From Hippopus hippopus (Eukaryota; Mollusca; Bivalvia; Cardiida; Cardiidae), in assembly GCA_946811185.2 (NCBI GenBank), contig OX328108.1, positions 4,363,501 through 4,427,500 on the forward strand: DNA of 64,000 bases. The letters are read 5' to 3'. This document shows, piece after piece, positions 1 through 7,983 of the stretch. A program made the translations under genes and the position numbers. Numbering within the stretch: position 1 is the stretch's first letter; every line of letters begins with the position of its first letter. The notes below the pieces were generated by a model. That model was not told the origin of the DNA. It made no database searches and saw only the letters and a program-made list of their open reading frames with translations.

Positions 1-359
1 CTTCAGCCTTAGAAGTAAACTTTCTTAAATACTTTTCCGCTATTTCCCCAACAAGTATAGGATCTCCTTCTTCTGTTGGTTTATCATAAGCTTCAATAGA
101 AGGAAAGGCTGGAAACTTAATAGCTTGCGGTAAGCTTTCTATACCCTCTTTAATAGGTTTAAGTCCCTCTGTAATCTCCTTTGTTGTAGCTTTTTGTGTT
201 TCCGTAATAGGTTTAAAAAACTTTGAAAGATCTGTTTGAAGTTGCTGTTCACCTGTTCTCTCTGCTAGTAGATTATCCCTAATATTCTTTTTTGTTTCAA
301 GATACTCTTTTACAATTAAGTCCCTTTTTGCTGGATCAGTTATTTTTAAAAAAAGACAT
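1..359 (-). pseudogene. conserved Polinton protein of unknown function, partial at window edge
   Basis: An open minus-strand frame runs off the window at position 1. It is charged and predicted helical, rich in K, E, T and P, with early residues reading TDPAKRDLIVKEYLETKK. I recall similar uncharacterised proteins in Polinton-like elements of cnidarians and molluscs but know no function. The likely start codon at 359-357 follows an A-rich TTTAAAAAATG context shared with the element's other genes. That ATG is one nucleotide out of frame with the long frame; the shift must lie in the A/T run at about 341-353. It could be a real indel or a homopolymer error in the assembly. Confidence 0.5.
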
Positions 360-491
360 TTTTTAAATTACTAAAATAATTTTTTATCCTAGTTTTAACA
401 TAGTTTTTAACATAATTCTTAACATAATTTTTATCATGTTTCATAACTAAAGCTGCATGAAAACTTTATTTTTCTTGGTTTGTTACTACTT

Positions 492-1082
492 CTACGAGGG
501 AGCGGTACGATTCTTTTCAACCAACCTCCGAAAGGACTCACGCGCTTCTTGCCTCCCTCTCTCAATTAAACTTTCTTCATTCTCATTAGATATCTTTTTC
601 TTAGTTTTTGTTCTTATCTCATCCTTCATCTTCTTATACTTCTCTTGTTCTTCCATGATAAGTTTAAACTCTTCATCTGATATATGATCGTCAACTAAAG
701 CTTTAGATATATGTGAAGCAATTGTATCAAGCTTAGCATCAGCTATCATCCGAATCTTTTGATGTTTTTCTCCTTTTGTTTTTTAATTCCTTACTACATA
801 CTTACCTACCATTGAGAGTAATCCGGTTGCTGCACTTGTAATTTCTAAACCTAATGCTATTGGTACCGCTACAACTGTACCCAATAATATGGCTCCCCCA
901 ACACCTGAAGCCATTGTTAGCCCGATTAATGCTGTATCAATATTATCTACAACTCTTGCGGCTCTAAAATATTTCTTGGCTAGGGCTTCTCTTTTTTGAA
1001 TTTCATTCTCAAGAAACTTCTGTACTTCGGATATCTTTAGTAAACGGTAGGAATGACCTTTATTATCTCCTATTGCGTGCAT
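492..1082 (-). pseudogene. two-helix membrane protein with C-terminal coiled region, interrupted by one stop
   Basis: The upstream part (1082-783) starts MHAIGDNKGH, has a charged helix at about residues 20-45, then a Gly/Ala/Val-rich hydrophobic stretch at about 50-95 that could form one or two membrane segments. A TAA at 783-785 stops it, but the same frame stays open to 492 and encodes a Glu/Lys-rich, probably helical tail of about 97 codons. Because the frame continues unshifted, this is best read as one gene with a nonsense codon rather than two genes. I recall similar proteins with unknown role in related elements; a virion or host-membrane role would be a guess. Confidence 0.55.
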
Positions 1083-1175
1083 CTCAATAGATGGGGGCTG
1101 AAGGTGATAATTTTGGATAAATATTCTCTTTCATCTCCATTTTTAATTAAAATTATTTTTTTTAAAACAGAGCCG

Positions 1176-1550
1176 CTAAATTGTGTAATAAACAAGACAC
1201 AAAAGCTCGGTTTCCTCAATTGTTACATTTTTTCTAGAATTGTTTGTAATAGCAATTATAATATCCGCGGTATCCTCAAGGTTAACCTCATTTTGTAAAC
1301 TGCACCGTTTAAATTTCAAGGAGTAAGCTAAGCTTGTTAACACAACTCCTTTAGTCATCATAAACCCAAACCCTAAAAGTATTTGTTTTACTTCCTTAGG
1401 GTTTAGTATAATCTTCTCTTGACTAAAAATTTCCCAGGTTACCGTATTTACTTTTTGAGGTGGATGTTTTATACCTTGCAATGGACGCCAAAATATAGTT
1501 TTCTGTTGATTAGCAGTATTAGGTTTTATACCAAATTTGTGTATATCCAT
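1176..1550 (-). CDS. small beta-rich conserved protein, paralogue of 1649-1978
   Basis: A 124-residue protein. Shared features with the next ORF upstream are a WRPLQG segment at about residues 21-26, PP-K a few residues later, a TWEIFSQ segment near 38-44, IILNP near 47-51 and LGFGF near 59-63. The pattern of an LxPxE strand, then LGxG, then a late hydrophobic strand loosely recalls trimeric dUTPases, but the catalytic dUTPase motifs are not visible, so I do not call it an enzyme. The start follows AAATAAAAAATG. It sits tail-to-head behind its paralogue, separated by 98 bp that carry an AT palindrome. It is intact here. Confidence 0.55.
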   Translation of the reverse strand: MDIHKFGIKPNTANQQKTIFWRPLQGIKHPPQKVNTVTWEIFSQEKIILNPKEVKQILLGFGFMMTKGVVLTSLAYSLKFKRCSLQNEVNLEDTADIIIAITNNSRKNVTIEETELLCLVYYTI

Positions 1551-1571
1551 TTTTTATTTTTACTTGTTACA

Positions 1572-1591
1572 AATAATATTTAAATATTATT
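1572..1591. terminator. 20-bp AT palindrome between minus-strand genes
   Basis: A perfect palindrome made only of A and T lies between the 3' end of the 1649-1978 gene and the start of the 1550-1176 gene. It could be a hairpin marking the transcript end, as described for some large DNA viruses and virophages, or simply AT-rich spacer. Confidence 0.3.
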
Positions 1592-1648
1592 ATTATTTAT
1601 AACATTACAACATAACTTAACCATGACTTCTAAAATCATGATAAGAAA

Positions 1649-1978
1649 CTAAAAATAAAGGTTCATTTTTTGCGATAGTATAAATATAAATATATCATCT
1701 CTTGTAACTGATCTATTGCCTTCCATGTGTATTAGACCTTTTAAGGATAAATTATCTTTAAGTACAGTTGCAATTTTATTATTAGATGTAATACATCCAA
1801 GCCCAAGTTGCAATTTTACTTTTTCTAAAGGTTGTAGTATTATTTCACTTTGTGAATATACTTCCCATGTATTTTCTGTTATTTTTTTAGGTGGATATTC
1901 CAAATTTTGTAAAGGAAACCAGATTACTCCTTTTATATTTTCATTATCTTGAAAATCACATCTATTTATACGTATCAT
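1649..1978 (-). CDS. small conserved protein, diverged paralogue of 1176-1550
   Basis: A 109-residue protein. It carries WFPLQ at about residues 20-24, PPKK at 29-32, TWEVYSQ at 37-43, IILQP at 46-50 and LGLG near 58-61, aligning in order with the neighbouring 124-residue protein. The C-terminus is shorter and ends in a hydrophobic FIFILSQ strand, so the last strand of the paralogue may be missing or diverged. The pair implies tandem duplication inside the element followed by strong divergence. Function is unknown; a structural or dUTPase-fold relative is possible but unproven. Confidence 0.5.
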   Translation of the reverse strand: MIRINRCDFQDNENIKGVIWFPLQNLEYPPKKITENTWEVYSQSEIILQPLEKVKLQLGLGCITSNNKIATVLKDNLSLKGLIHMEGNRSVTRDDIFIFILSQKMNLYF

Positions 1979-2008
1979 TATGTATTATTTTTTTTATATT
2001 AATATTTT

Positions 2009-2593
2009 TTATAAGATAGCTCCTAGAATAGGGATATTAGCAAATGGACTATTAGGCCCAAGCAAAAGCCCTTTTCCGTCATAAATTTTCCCTCCTTGCT
2101 TTAAATACAAACCATCACCAACAGACCCTAAACCTTTACCTTTGTATGGCTTTAAGTATAATCCACATCCATCAGTTTCAACTTGACAAACACAACCCAC
2201 TTTTTTAAGATAAAGACCCGACCCCATTGCTTTTTGTACCCCCGTTTGAGCTAATCCAGAGAGAGCACCAATACCTAACGCAGGTAAAACGGTTTTTGCA
2301 ATCATTGGTAAAGCTCTAGCAGCTAACCCGGCCAACATTCCGAGAAAACCTCCCTCTATTTTCGTATTATGTTTAAGTTGTTTCACAGACATTTTAACAG
2401 TTATACCCTTACCCTCCTCATAGGCTTTAGCTATTTTCTTTGCTTGTGAATTGGTAATTGCTAAAACATCATTACCTTTTAAATCTTCATGACCTAAACG
2501 TATACTTACCGGGCAACTAGCTTTAAGAGCATGTTGAAGCTTTTCCTTTTGTCCTTCAGATATATTTACTTTAACAGTAGTGTAACTTGTCAT
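2009..2593 (-). CDS. GLYLK-repeat minor capsid/core-like protein with IEGG-F cleavage-like site
   Basis: A 194-residue protein in three parts. Residues 1-78 are a mixed charged domain. Residues 79-83 read IEGGF, matching the adenain-type cleavage pattern (hydrophobic-x-G-G, then cut), and open a hydrophobic Gly/Ala/Leu-rich stretch to about 124 resembling a membrane-active or amphipathic peptide. Residues 126-165 contain three GLYLK motifs separated by Gly/Cys-rich linkers, and the tail is again hydrophobic. The element's own protease (6033-6449) could process it. By analogy with adenovirus pVI/pX I infer a minor virion or core protein; no specific activity is shown. The start follows TATATAAAAATG. 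Confidence 0.55.
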   Translation of the reverse strand: MTSYTTVKVNISEGQKEKLQHALKASCPVSIRLGHEDLKGNDVLAITNSQAKKIAKAYEEGKGITVKMSVKQLKHNTKIEGGFLGMLAGLAARALPMIAKTVLPALGIGALSGLAQTGVQKAMGSGLYLKKVGCVCQVETDGCGLYLKPYKGKGLGSVGDGLYLKQGGKIYDGKGLLLGPNSPFANIPILGAIL

Positions 2594-2623
2594 TTTTATA
2601 TATATATATAATTCTTTTTTATT

Positions 2624-3397
2624 TTATCTCGCTTCTCTAATATGGAATCTAATTGTTAAATTTTCACCTCTAAGATTTAGTAAATTGCCATCTTGATCTG
2701 TAATATTTACCTCTAGGCTATGTATTTCATGTAATGTTAATGGTAAGTATACTAAATTAAGTGGTGACTCAATTATCTTATATCCAGGTGCAACATCTGG
2801 GAAAAAAGAGTAAATCGTATTTTTTGTTGAACCATTAACATAACTTCCAGAAATAATATCTATGTTAACAAGCAAACTATTTATACTAAGAATGTTCACT
2901 ACATTCTCCGACTCGTAAAATCCTTGTGTATATTTAGCGTGAGTAAATCCAAATACTTTAGCAATAGAGTTAGGTTGATTAAAATCCACTTGATAACCAT
3001 CTTCTAGAGTAAGAACAGACTTTAAGGTATTGGTGTTTGCAGAAATGTTAATATAATAACCATCATTAACTTCATCATAATGGCCTTTTTTTCTCATTTC
3101 CTGGTGAATGGTATCATTAATGTCAACAAGGTCATAACTTCCTTCAGGTATTTTTATTTTAATCCATGTATTACCATTGTCTGGAGAATAAACGAATATG
3201 TTGTTTGTTGTATCAATGTTTGGAAAAGAGTAGTAAGTGTCAAGGTTTACTAAAGCTATTTCATATTTTTTATCCTTTTCCAGCTGAATAGGGGGGTTAA
3301 ACCTTGTTCTAAAACGTGTTTTGTTGTCGCTTACTATAATTTGAAATGATGTTTTATGTTCTGTATTTTTTACAATTTGTCCTAAAAGTTCTTCCAT
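2624..3397 (-). CDS. penton-like minor capsid protein (single jelly roll)
   Basis: A 257-residue, beta-strand-rich protein of the length expected for the Polinton minor capsid (penton) protein. The segment YEIALVNLDTYYSFPNI near residues 43-59 is characteristic: a strand after a basic proline-rich start, then Y-S-F-P-N. Later strands end in RFHIREA at the C-terminus. Five copies would fill each capsid vertex, with hexon-like major capsid trimers on the faces. It is transcribed with the ATPase and GLYLK protein in one leftward block, the usual morphogenesis module. The frame is intact and the start follows TTTAAAAATG. A long gap to the matching major capsid gene is explained only if that gene lies beyond the left edge. 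Confidence 0.75.
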   Translation of the reverse strand: MEELLGQIVKNTEHKTSFQIIVSDNKTRFRTRFNPPIQLEKDKKYEIALVNLDTYYSFPNIDTTNNIFVYSPDNGNTWIKIKIPEGSYDLVDINDTIHQEMRKKGHYDEVNDGYYINISANTNTLKSVLTLEDGYQVDFNQPNSIAKVFGFTHAKYTQGFYESENVVNILSINSLLVNIDIISGSYVNGSTKNTIYSFFPDVAPGYKIIESPLNLVYLPLTLHEIHSLEVNITDQDGNLLNLRGENLTIRFHIREAR

Positions 3398-3410
3398 TTT
3401 TAAAGTATGA

Positions 3411-3442
3411 AATATAATATTTATCTATGTAAATATTATATT
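3411..3442. terminator. AT-only stem-loop between two minus-strand genes
   Basis: Thirteen paired bases, 3411-3423 with 3430-3442, surround a TCTATG loop. It lies after the 3' end of the 3456-3773 gene and just upstream of the penton start, so it could mark a transcript end. Pairing is seen directly; the role is inferred. Confidence 0.35.
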
Positions 3443-3455
3443 CTAGGAAAAATAT

Positions 3456-3773
3456 TTATAAAAAAGTATGAATACTTTCTTCTAACATAAAAAGATAATT
3501 CTTTCTGTCTTCTTCTGTTTTTGTAGAAATCGCTGCTATCTTTCCAAACACTAGGTTTAATTTTTTAATATACTCATCCTCAACATCATCATTCTCAGCA
3601 AATCCAATCTTATAGATTAAATCTAATACTTCTTCTCTGAAACGCCCTAACGCTCTGAAAACATATACAAATTCATAAGTATCTATAGAACCTCTCGGGT
3701 TTTCTATTTTATATGTATTTAATATATAATCAGCTACATTCATAGTTTTATTTTTGTTTTTGAAATATTTCAT
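3456..3773 (-). CDS. small helical protein of unknown function
   Basis: A 105-residue, charged, mostly helical ORF between the ATPase and penton genes. I recognise no family. The best TATAAAAAATG start context in this gap actually belongs to an ATG at 3784, ten nucleotides upstream and in a different frame that closes after a few codons. Either translation starts at 3773 or an early frameshift in the A-rich codons has separated the original start from the body. Confidence 0.45.
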   Translation of the reverse strand: MKYFKNKNKTMNVADYILNTYKIENPRGSIDTYEFVYVFRALGRFREEVLDLIYKIGFAENDDVEDEYIKKLNLVFGKIAAISTKTEEDRKNYLFMLEESIHTFL

Positions 3774-3807
3774 AAAGAGCCATTTTTTATAATTAATATT
3801 TTTTTAT

Positions 3808-4590
3808 TCATACTGTCTTAGGCATGTAAAAGTTGTCAAAACCGTTCCTATACTTCCCATTATTTTTTTTACTGGTTAAATCGATAATAGCAAAGCCGTG
3901 CGGTCTTTCCCATGCCCTTTTACAAAATTCCCTAAATTCATCCTTTGACATATCATCACCTACATGATCACTATAAATATGGTTAATGTTTTTTAGGTCT
4001 TGTCGGAAAAGACAAATAAAATTAGCGTTTTCTCTAATAGTTTGCCTTGGTAGTCTAAAGTAATTCTGTGAGAGGTAAAAACAATCTACGTTACTATGCC
4101 TTCCCCGAATGTAGTAACACTCACATTTGTTCTGTTTTTCTAAAAGTAAATCATGAAAAATCATTAAATTTTTATTTTCTGAGTTTAACTCTTTCGGATC
4201 AGGTACATCACTCGCATTTTCAAAAAAGTTACAATTTATATCCGATATGTTTTTAAACGATTTAACCCATTCCTCAACCAAAGCAGTAGGGGGTACATTT
4301 AATTCTTGTATTTCTTCACGCATGTTAAACAACTTTAAAATACATTCTTTTGGTAGTTTTTCTTCAAAAGCCTTTTTTAGTATTCGGCATTCTGGTTGAA
4401 AAAGGCTTTTTCCAAAAACAGTTAAATCATTATAGTCGAGCCATCCCGGTCTAAGTAAAAGGTTTAGCAATAGAGTTGTTTTACCATATCCTAATTTACC
4501 TATAATTAAACCTCTGATACTTTTTGGTAAAAGAGAGTGATTAAATCTCTTTGATACTACTTCATTCCATGATAAGTTTACAATATCCAT
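3808..4590 (-). CDS. A32/FtsK-HerA-type DNA packaging ATPase
   Basis: A 260-residue protein of normal length for Polinton packaging ATPases. Walker A GKLGYGKT lies at residues 31-38 after a hydrophobic strand. The Walker B strand is NLMIFHDLLL at about 141-150, with HD where many relatives have DD. A downstream FYLSQNYFRLP segment near 171-181 provides the sensor glutamine, and a conserved tail with HVGDDMS follows. The enzyme would drive genome entry into preformed capsids. It is divergently transcribed from the PLA2 gene across 33 bp and starts after TATATAAAATG. The frame is intact. Confidence 0.8.
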   Translation of the reverse strand: MDIVNLSWNEVVSKRFNHSLLPKSIRGLIIGKLGYGKTTLLLNLLLRPGWLDYNDLTVFGKSLFQPECRILKKAFEEKLPKECILKLFNMREEIQELNVPPTALVEEWVKSFKNISDINCNFFENASDVPDPKELNSENKNLMIFHDLLLEKQNKCECYYIRGRHSNVDCFYLSQNYFRLPRQTIRENANFICLFRQDLKNINHIYSDHVGDDMSKDEFREFCKRAWERPHGFAIIDLTSKKNNGKYRNGFDNFYMPKTV

Positions 4591-4623
4591 TTTATATAAC
4601 TTTTTTAATTTTTATATATAAAA
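4591..4623. promoter_or_regulatory. 33-bp divergent promoter between ATPase and PLA2 genes
   Basis: The whole space between two oppositely directed start codons is 33 bp of almost pure A/T. It reads TATATAAA into the ATPase ATG on the minus strand and TATATATAAAA into the PLA2 ATG on the plus strand. There is no room for a conventional core promoter with a leader on either side, so transcripts are probably leaderless or nearly so. Confidence 0.6.
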
Positions 4624-5121
4624 ATGTATTGTGTTAAATGTAAAAAAGTTATTGGTACAAGTGACATAAACTATACTGTTGCTAAAAATGGAAGAAATAT
4701 GAAACGTGGGAAATGTATGGTTTGCGGAATAACTAAAACTCAGTTTGTTAAGACGACAAAGGGAGGATCATTGCTAAATAAAGCTATAAATAATTTACCT
4801 TTTGAAATGCATCTCCCCGGTCACAATTTTACGGGACCTGGCACTAAATTAAAGAAAAGACTCAATCCAGATTTAACACCAAAGAAATGGAGTAAACCAA
4901 TAAACCGCGTTGATAAAGCTGCTTATCATCATGATGTTTGTTATCTTCAGAATAATGACACTGCCACAAGAAACGCAGTGTGTGATAACAATATGTTAAC
5001 GGAGTTAAAAGGTATTTACAATCCTACTATTAGAGAAAAGATGGAAAGGGGGTTGGTAAGTAAACTCATTGGAACGAAGATGAAATTTGGAATGGGAGTT
5101 AAAAAAAAAATACCAGCATGA
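4624..5121 (+). CDS. zinc-ribbon plus parvovirus-type phospholipase A2
   Basis: A 165-residue protein with two modules. Residues 3-34 hold two CxxC pairs (C3/C6 and C31/C34), a small zinc ribbon. Residues 64-110 carry a PLA2 core: a GPGT calcium-loop segment at 71-74 and the catalytic pair in HHDVCY at 102-107 (H103, D104). Parvovirus VP1 PLA2 domains breach the endosomal membrane during entry, and related domains occur in Polinton-like viruses, so a virion-associated entry role is inferred. The TGA stop overlaps the integrase ATG (ATGA at 5118-5121), pointing to coupled expression. Key active-site residues are present. Confidence 0.75.
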   Translation: MYCVKCKKVIGTSDINYTVAKNGRNMKRGKCMVCGITKTQFVKTTKGGSLLNKAINNLPFEMHLPGHNFTGPGTKLKKRLNPDLTPKKWSKPINRVDKAAYHHDVCYLQNNDTATRNAVCDNNMLTELKGIYNPTIREKMERGLVSKLIGTKMKFGMGVKKKIPA

Positions 5122-6023
5122 TAAATTTAGCGGAAGAATTACATAAACCTGTAAGAAGAAAATTTAAGAAAAGGAGAGTTATAGTAAATGGTATAGATAA
5201 GATATGGGCTGTGGATTTAGTAGACATGCAAGCATTTTCTAAGTTTAATCACGGTGTAAAATACCTTCTCGCTGCCATTGACATCTTTTCTAAATACGGA
5301 TGGTTAGTGCCATTAACAGATAAAACAGGGAAATCTGTTGCTATAGCATTAAAAAGTATTTTTAAGGAGAGAAAACCTGAAAAAATGTGGGTGGATAAGG
5401 GTAAAGAGTTTTATAACAAAGATGTTAAAGACTTGGTTGAATTGTATTCTACTGAAAATGAAGAAAAATCTAGTGTTGTTGAGAGATGGATTAGAACGAT
5501 GAAAGAAAAAATGTGGAAGTATTTTTCTGCTCATTCTACAAATATTTACATTGACGTGTTATCTGATCTCGTTAAAGAATATAATAACACAAGGCATTCA
5601 TCTATTAAGATGACTCCAGTAAATGCGAGTAAAAAAGAAAATGAAACCAAAGTTTGGAGAAATCTTTACCCTGATAATCTCAAAATAAAAGATATAAAGC
5701 CCAAGTTTTCCATTGGAGACAAAGTAAGGATAACTAAAAAGAAAAAGACTTTTGAGAAAGGTTATACAACAAGATGGACAGAGGAGGTTTTTACAGTTTC
5801 TGAGATAAAACATACATCACCTGTAACATATAAAATTAAGGATCTTAATGGAGAAGAAATACAAGGTACCTTTTATGAACCCGAACTACAGAAAACCACT
5901 CAGGAGCTATACAGGATAGAAAAGGTTATTAAAAGAGGAAAAAAGAAATCTCTTGTAAAGTGGAAAGGTTATCCCGATGAATTTAATTCATGGGTTGACA
6001 ATAAAGACATTAGAAATATTTAA
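5118..6023 (+). CDS. retrovirus-type integrase with C-terminal chromodomain, shortened catalytic core
   Basis: A 301-residue integrase. Catalytic residues appear to be D33 (AVDLVD), D93 (VDKGKEF) and E122 (SVVERW). The last two are 29 apart, against 35 in element 2's integrase and the usual DD35E spacing, so about six residues are missing in frame. An SH3-like basic domain follows at about 190-240, then a chromodomain at about 262-301 (LVKWKGYPDEFNSW). It would insert the element DNA and might target modified chromatin. The N-terminal helical domain seen in element 2's enzyme is absent and the frame begins at the LHKPVRR segment. The frame is open, but the shortening makes activity doubtful. 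Confidence 0.8.
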   Translation: MINLAEELHKPVRRKFKKRRVIVNGIDKIWAVDLVDMQAFSKFNHGVKYLLAAIDIFSKYGWLVPLTDKTGKSVAIALKSIFKERKPEKMWVDKGKEFYNKDVKDLVELYSTENEEKSSVVERWIRTMKEKMWKYFSAHSTNIYIDVLSDLVKEYNNTRHSSIKMTPVNASKKENETKVWRNLYPDNLKIKDIKPKFSIGDKVRITKKKKTFEKGYTTRWTEEVFTVSEIKHTSPVTYKIKDLNGEEIQGTFYEPELQKTTQELYRIEKVIKRGKKKSLVKWKGYPDEFNSWVDNKDIRNI

Positions 6024-6032
6024 CTATAAAAA

Positions 6033-6449
6033 ATGTTAAATGTTTCGATTGAAAACGTAATTTTACCAAATAAACCATTAAATGATTTCGAGTTAGAAGA
6101 TGCTGCAAAAAGATTAGAGATACCTTATTTTAGAGGAGTCTTTTTACTAGATACATTACCGAGAAAACCAAATAAAAAAGAATGTGGTATATTAAACTTT
6201 GATAAAAGTGGTGGACCTGGTACGCATTGGGTTGCTTGGTATAAAAACGGTAAAACTAAAATTTATTTTGACAGTTATGGCATACAGCCACCTAATGAAA
6301 TTCGAGAGTACCTAAAAAGTCCAATACAGTACAATACTGATCAATTACAACAAGCTGGGGAGGTATTTTGTGGGCATTTATGTTTATACATTCTAAAAGA
6401 GTTAAGCTCGGGTAAAAAGTTTCAAACAGTGATAAATAAACTTTTTTAG
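6033..6449 (+). CDS. adenain-like (Ulp1 family) cysteine protease
   Basis: A 138-residue protease. The catalytic His is H65 in GTHWVAWY, the acidic residue D80 in YFDSYG, the oxyanion Gln probably Q106, and the nucleophile C113 in FCGHLC, seven residues after Q106 as in adenovirus protease. Adenains mature capsid and core precursors at GG-type sites; the IEGG-F site in the 2009-2593 product is a candidate substrate. It starts nine bases after the integrase stop codon, in ACTATAAAAAATG. It is a little shorter than adenovirus protease but complete in motifs. Confidence 0.8.
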   Translation: MLNVSIENVILPNKPLNDFELEDAAKRLEIPYFRGVFLLDTLPRKPNKKECGILNFDKSGGPGTHWVAWYKNGKTKIYFDSYGIQPPNEIREYLKSPIQYNTDQLQQAGEVFCGHLCLYILKELSSGKKFQTVINKLF

Positions 6450-6460
6450 CAATATAAAAA

Positions 6461-7778
6461 ATGCCGGTCGATAAATTCGGAAGAAAGAAAGAAGATAAAA
6501 TAAGCGGTGATGGTGTGTCACTCGCTTACATAAATAATAATTTTTTACGTAAAGATCGAACAACTGTAGTTACTGGTTCTATAGATATGGCTGGTAATAC
6601 ATTAACGAGGGTTAGTAATCCGGTAAATTCTCAAGATGTTGCTACAAAACATTACGTTGATGAAAATTCTGGGTTGTTTCTAGAGAATGGAGGATATCAT
6701 GTTAATGGATATTTAAATATGGGTTTCAATGAAATAAGAAATGTTAAGGAGCCTACAGAACCGAACGAAGCTGCTACTAAAAAATATGTGGATAGGAGTG
6801 GTAAAGCTATAGTAGAGAACCGAGATGGTACCTTTTCCGCTGTTGCAGATATAGATATGCGAGAGTATTCGTTAAAAAATCTTTTGGATCCCGCTGATGA
6901 ACAAGATGCAGCAACTAAAAGATATGTAGACAGTGCAAATAGAGCCTTCGTTTATGGAGCTGGTAGGTATATGGCAGTTTCTGACGTTTCTATGGGAGGA
7001 CGAAGGATTAACAATGTTGGAAACCCTTTAGAAAATAATCAAGCTGTAAATAAGTTTTACGTAGATACTGTTGTTGAGGTGGTACCGCGGGTGAAAAGCT
7101 TTAACAAAAAAACAAGATGGATCTTTTTCAATGGCTGGTGGAATAGATATGAATAATAACCCGATTACTGGATTACCAAATCCTATATCCCGTGATGCCG
7201 CTGCCAAAAAAAATTATGTTGATAATGGTGGAGCTATCGTAAAAAATCCAAATGGAAGTTTCACGGTGGTGGCTGACATAGATCTTCAAGGTTTTTCTAT
7301 AAAAAACGCGGCAACCCTGGTAGAAGAGAGAGATTTAGCAACAAAATCCTATGTGGATAAAAAAGTATCCCTTCCTTCTCTCATAGGCCCTAAACCTATT
7401 ATAACTGTGTGGGCTGAAGAACAAGGGGGGATTGTAGATGGTAATTATGAGTTCTCATTTGGTAATGGCAATTCGGGTCGCAGCCATCGTTTAGGAGGTT
7501 ACTGCATGAGTGCACCGGGTATAATTATAAGAGGAAGTTTAACGATTGTTAAAGATAACTATAACGCACTAGAAGAGGTACAAGTTAATACTGCAGTAAA
7601 CGGAATAGAGCAGGTTGATTACTCTATTATTAAAAAAGCGGACAAAATTTGTAGCTGTACGATTTTTCCGAGGGCGTTAGAGGTAAAGCAATGCGACATA
7701 GTAAACTTTGTTACAAAGACAACCGACCGTGATGTAATACACGCTTACATATCTATTTTGATAGAGTTAGACTTATAA
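6461..7778 (+). pseudogene. phage-style tail-fibre repeat protein with receptor-binding-like head, one frame change
   Basis: Two overlapping frames, 6461-7156 and 7131-7778, cover one gene. The shaft is a run of roughly 55-residue repeats, each with a G-x-I-D-M type strand, an NP turn, and a TKxYVD-like motif: ATKHYVD, ATKKYVD, ATKRYVD, then NKFYVD, and in the second frame KKNYVD and ATKSYVD. This repeat is familiar from bacteriophage tail fibres. After the shaft comes a globular C-terminal domain of about 130 residues from about 7378, probably the receptor-binding head. The frame change falls in an A-rich run near 7104-7112, because repeat spacing resumes in the other frame immediately after it. 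It could be a real break or a homopolymer error. Confidence 0.65.
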
Positions 7779-7825
7779 AAGTTATATTTTATATCATATG
7801 ACGAAGTAAAAAATGTTGTAATCTT

Positions 7826-7953
7826 GCTCATATAGCTATATAGGTGAAAATATGTGACGCGTTAACTAGAATGTTGTTTAGCAGCATAACCATAGACGTG
7901 GTTGGGGTTAGATTTATCACAGATAGAGAATTTCGCTCATATAGCTATATGGG
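7826..7953. repeat. direct repeat pair before the 28-bp array
   Basis: The 19-base word gctcatatagctatat followed by a G-rich end occurs at 7826-7844 and again at 7935-7953, 109 bp apart. It contains the palindrome atatagctatat. This non-coding region between the fibre gene and the tandem array is probably subterminal sequence of element 1. Confidence 0.5.
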
Positions 7954-7983
7954 CTAAAAATACGAATCGTTGGGATGTAGTAA

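Noticed and set aside
1176..1978. Calling the two paralogues dUTPases
   Set aside because: Only a loose strand pattern fits; the catalytic motifs are not visible.
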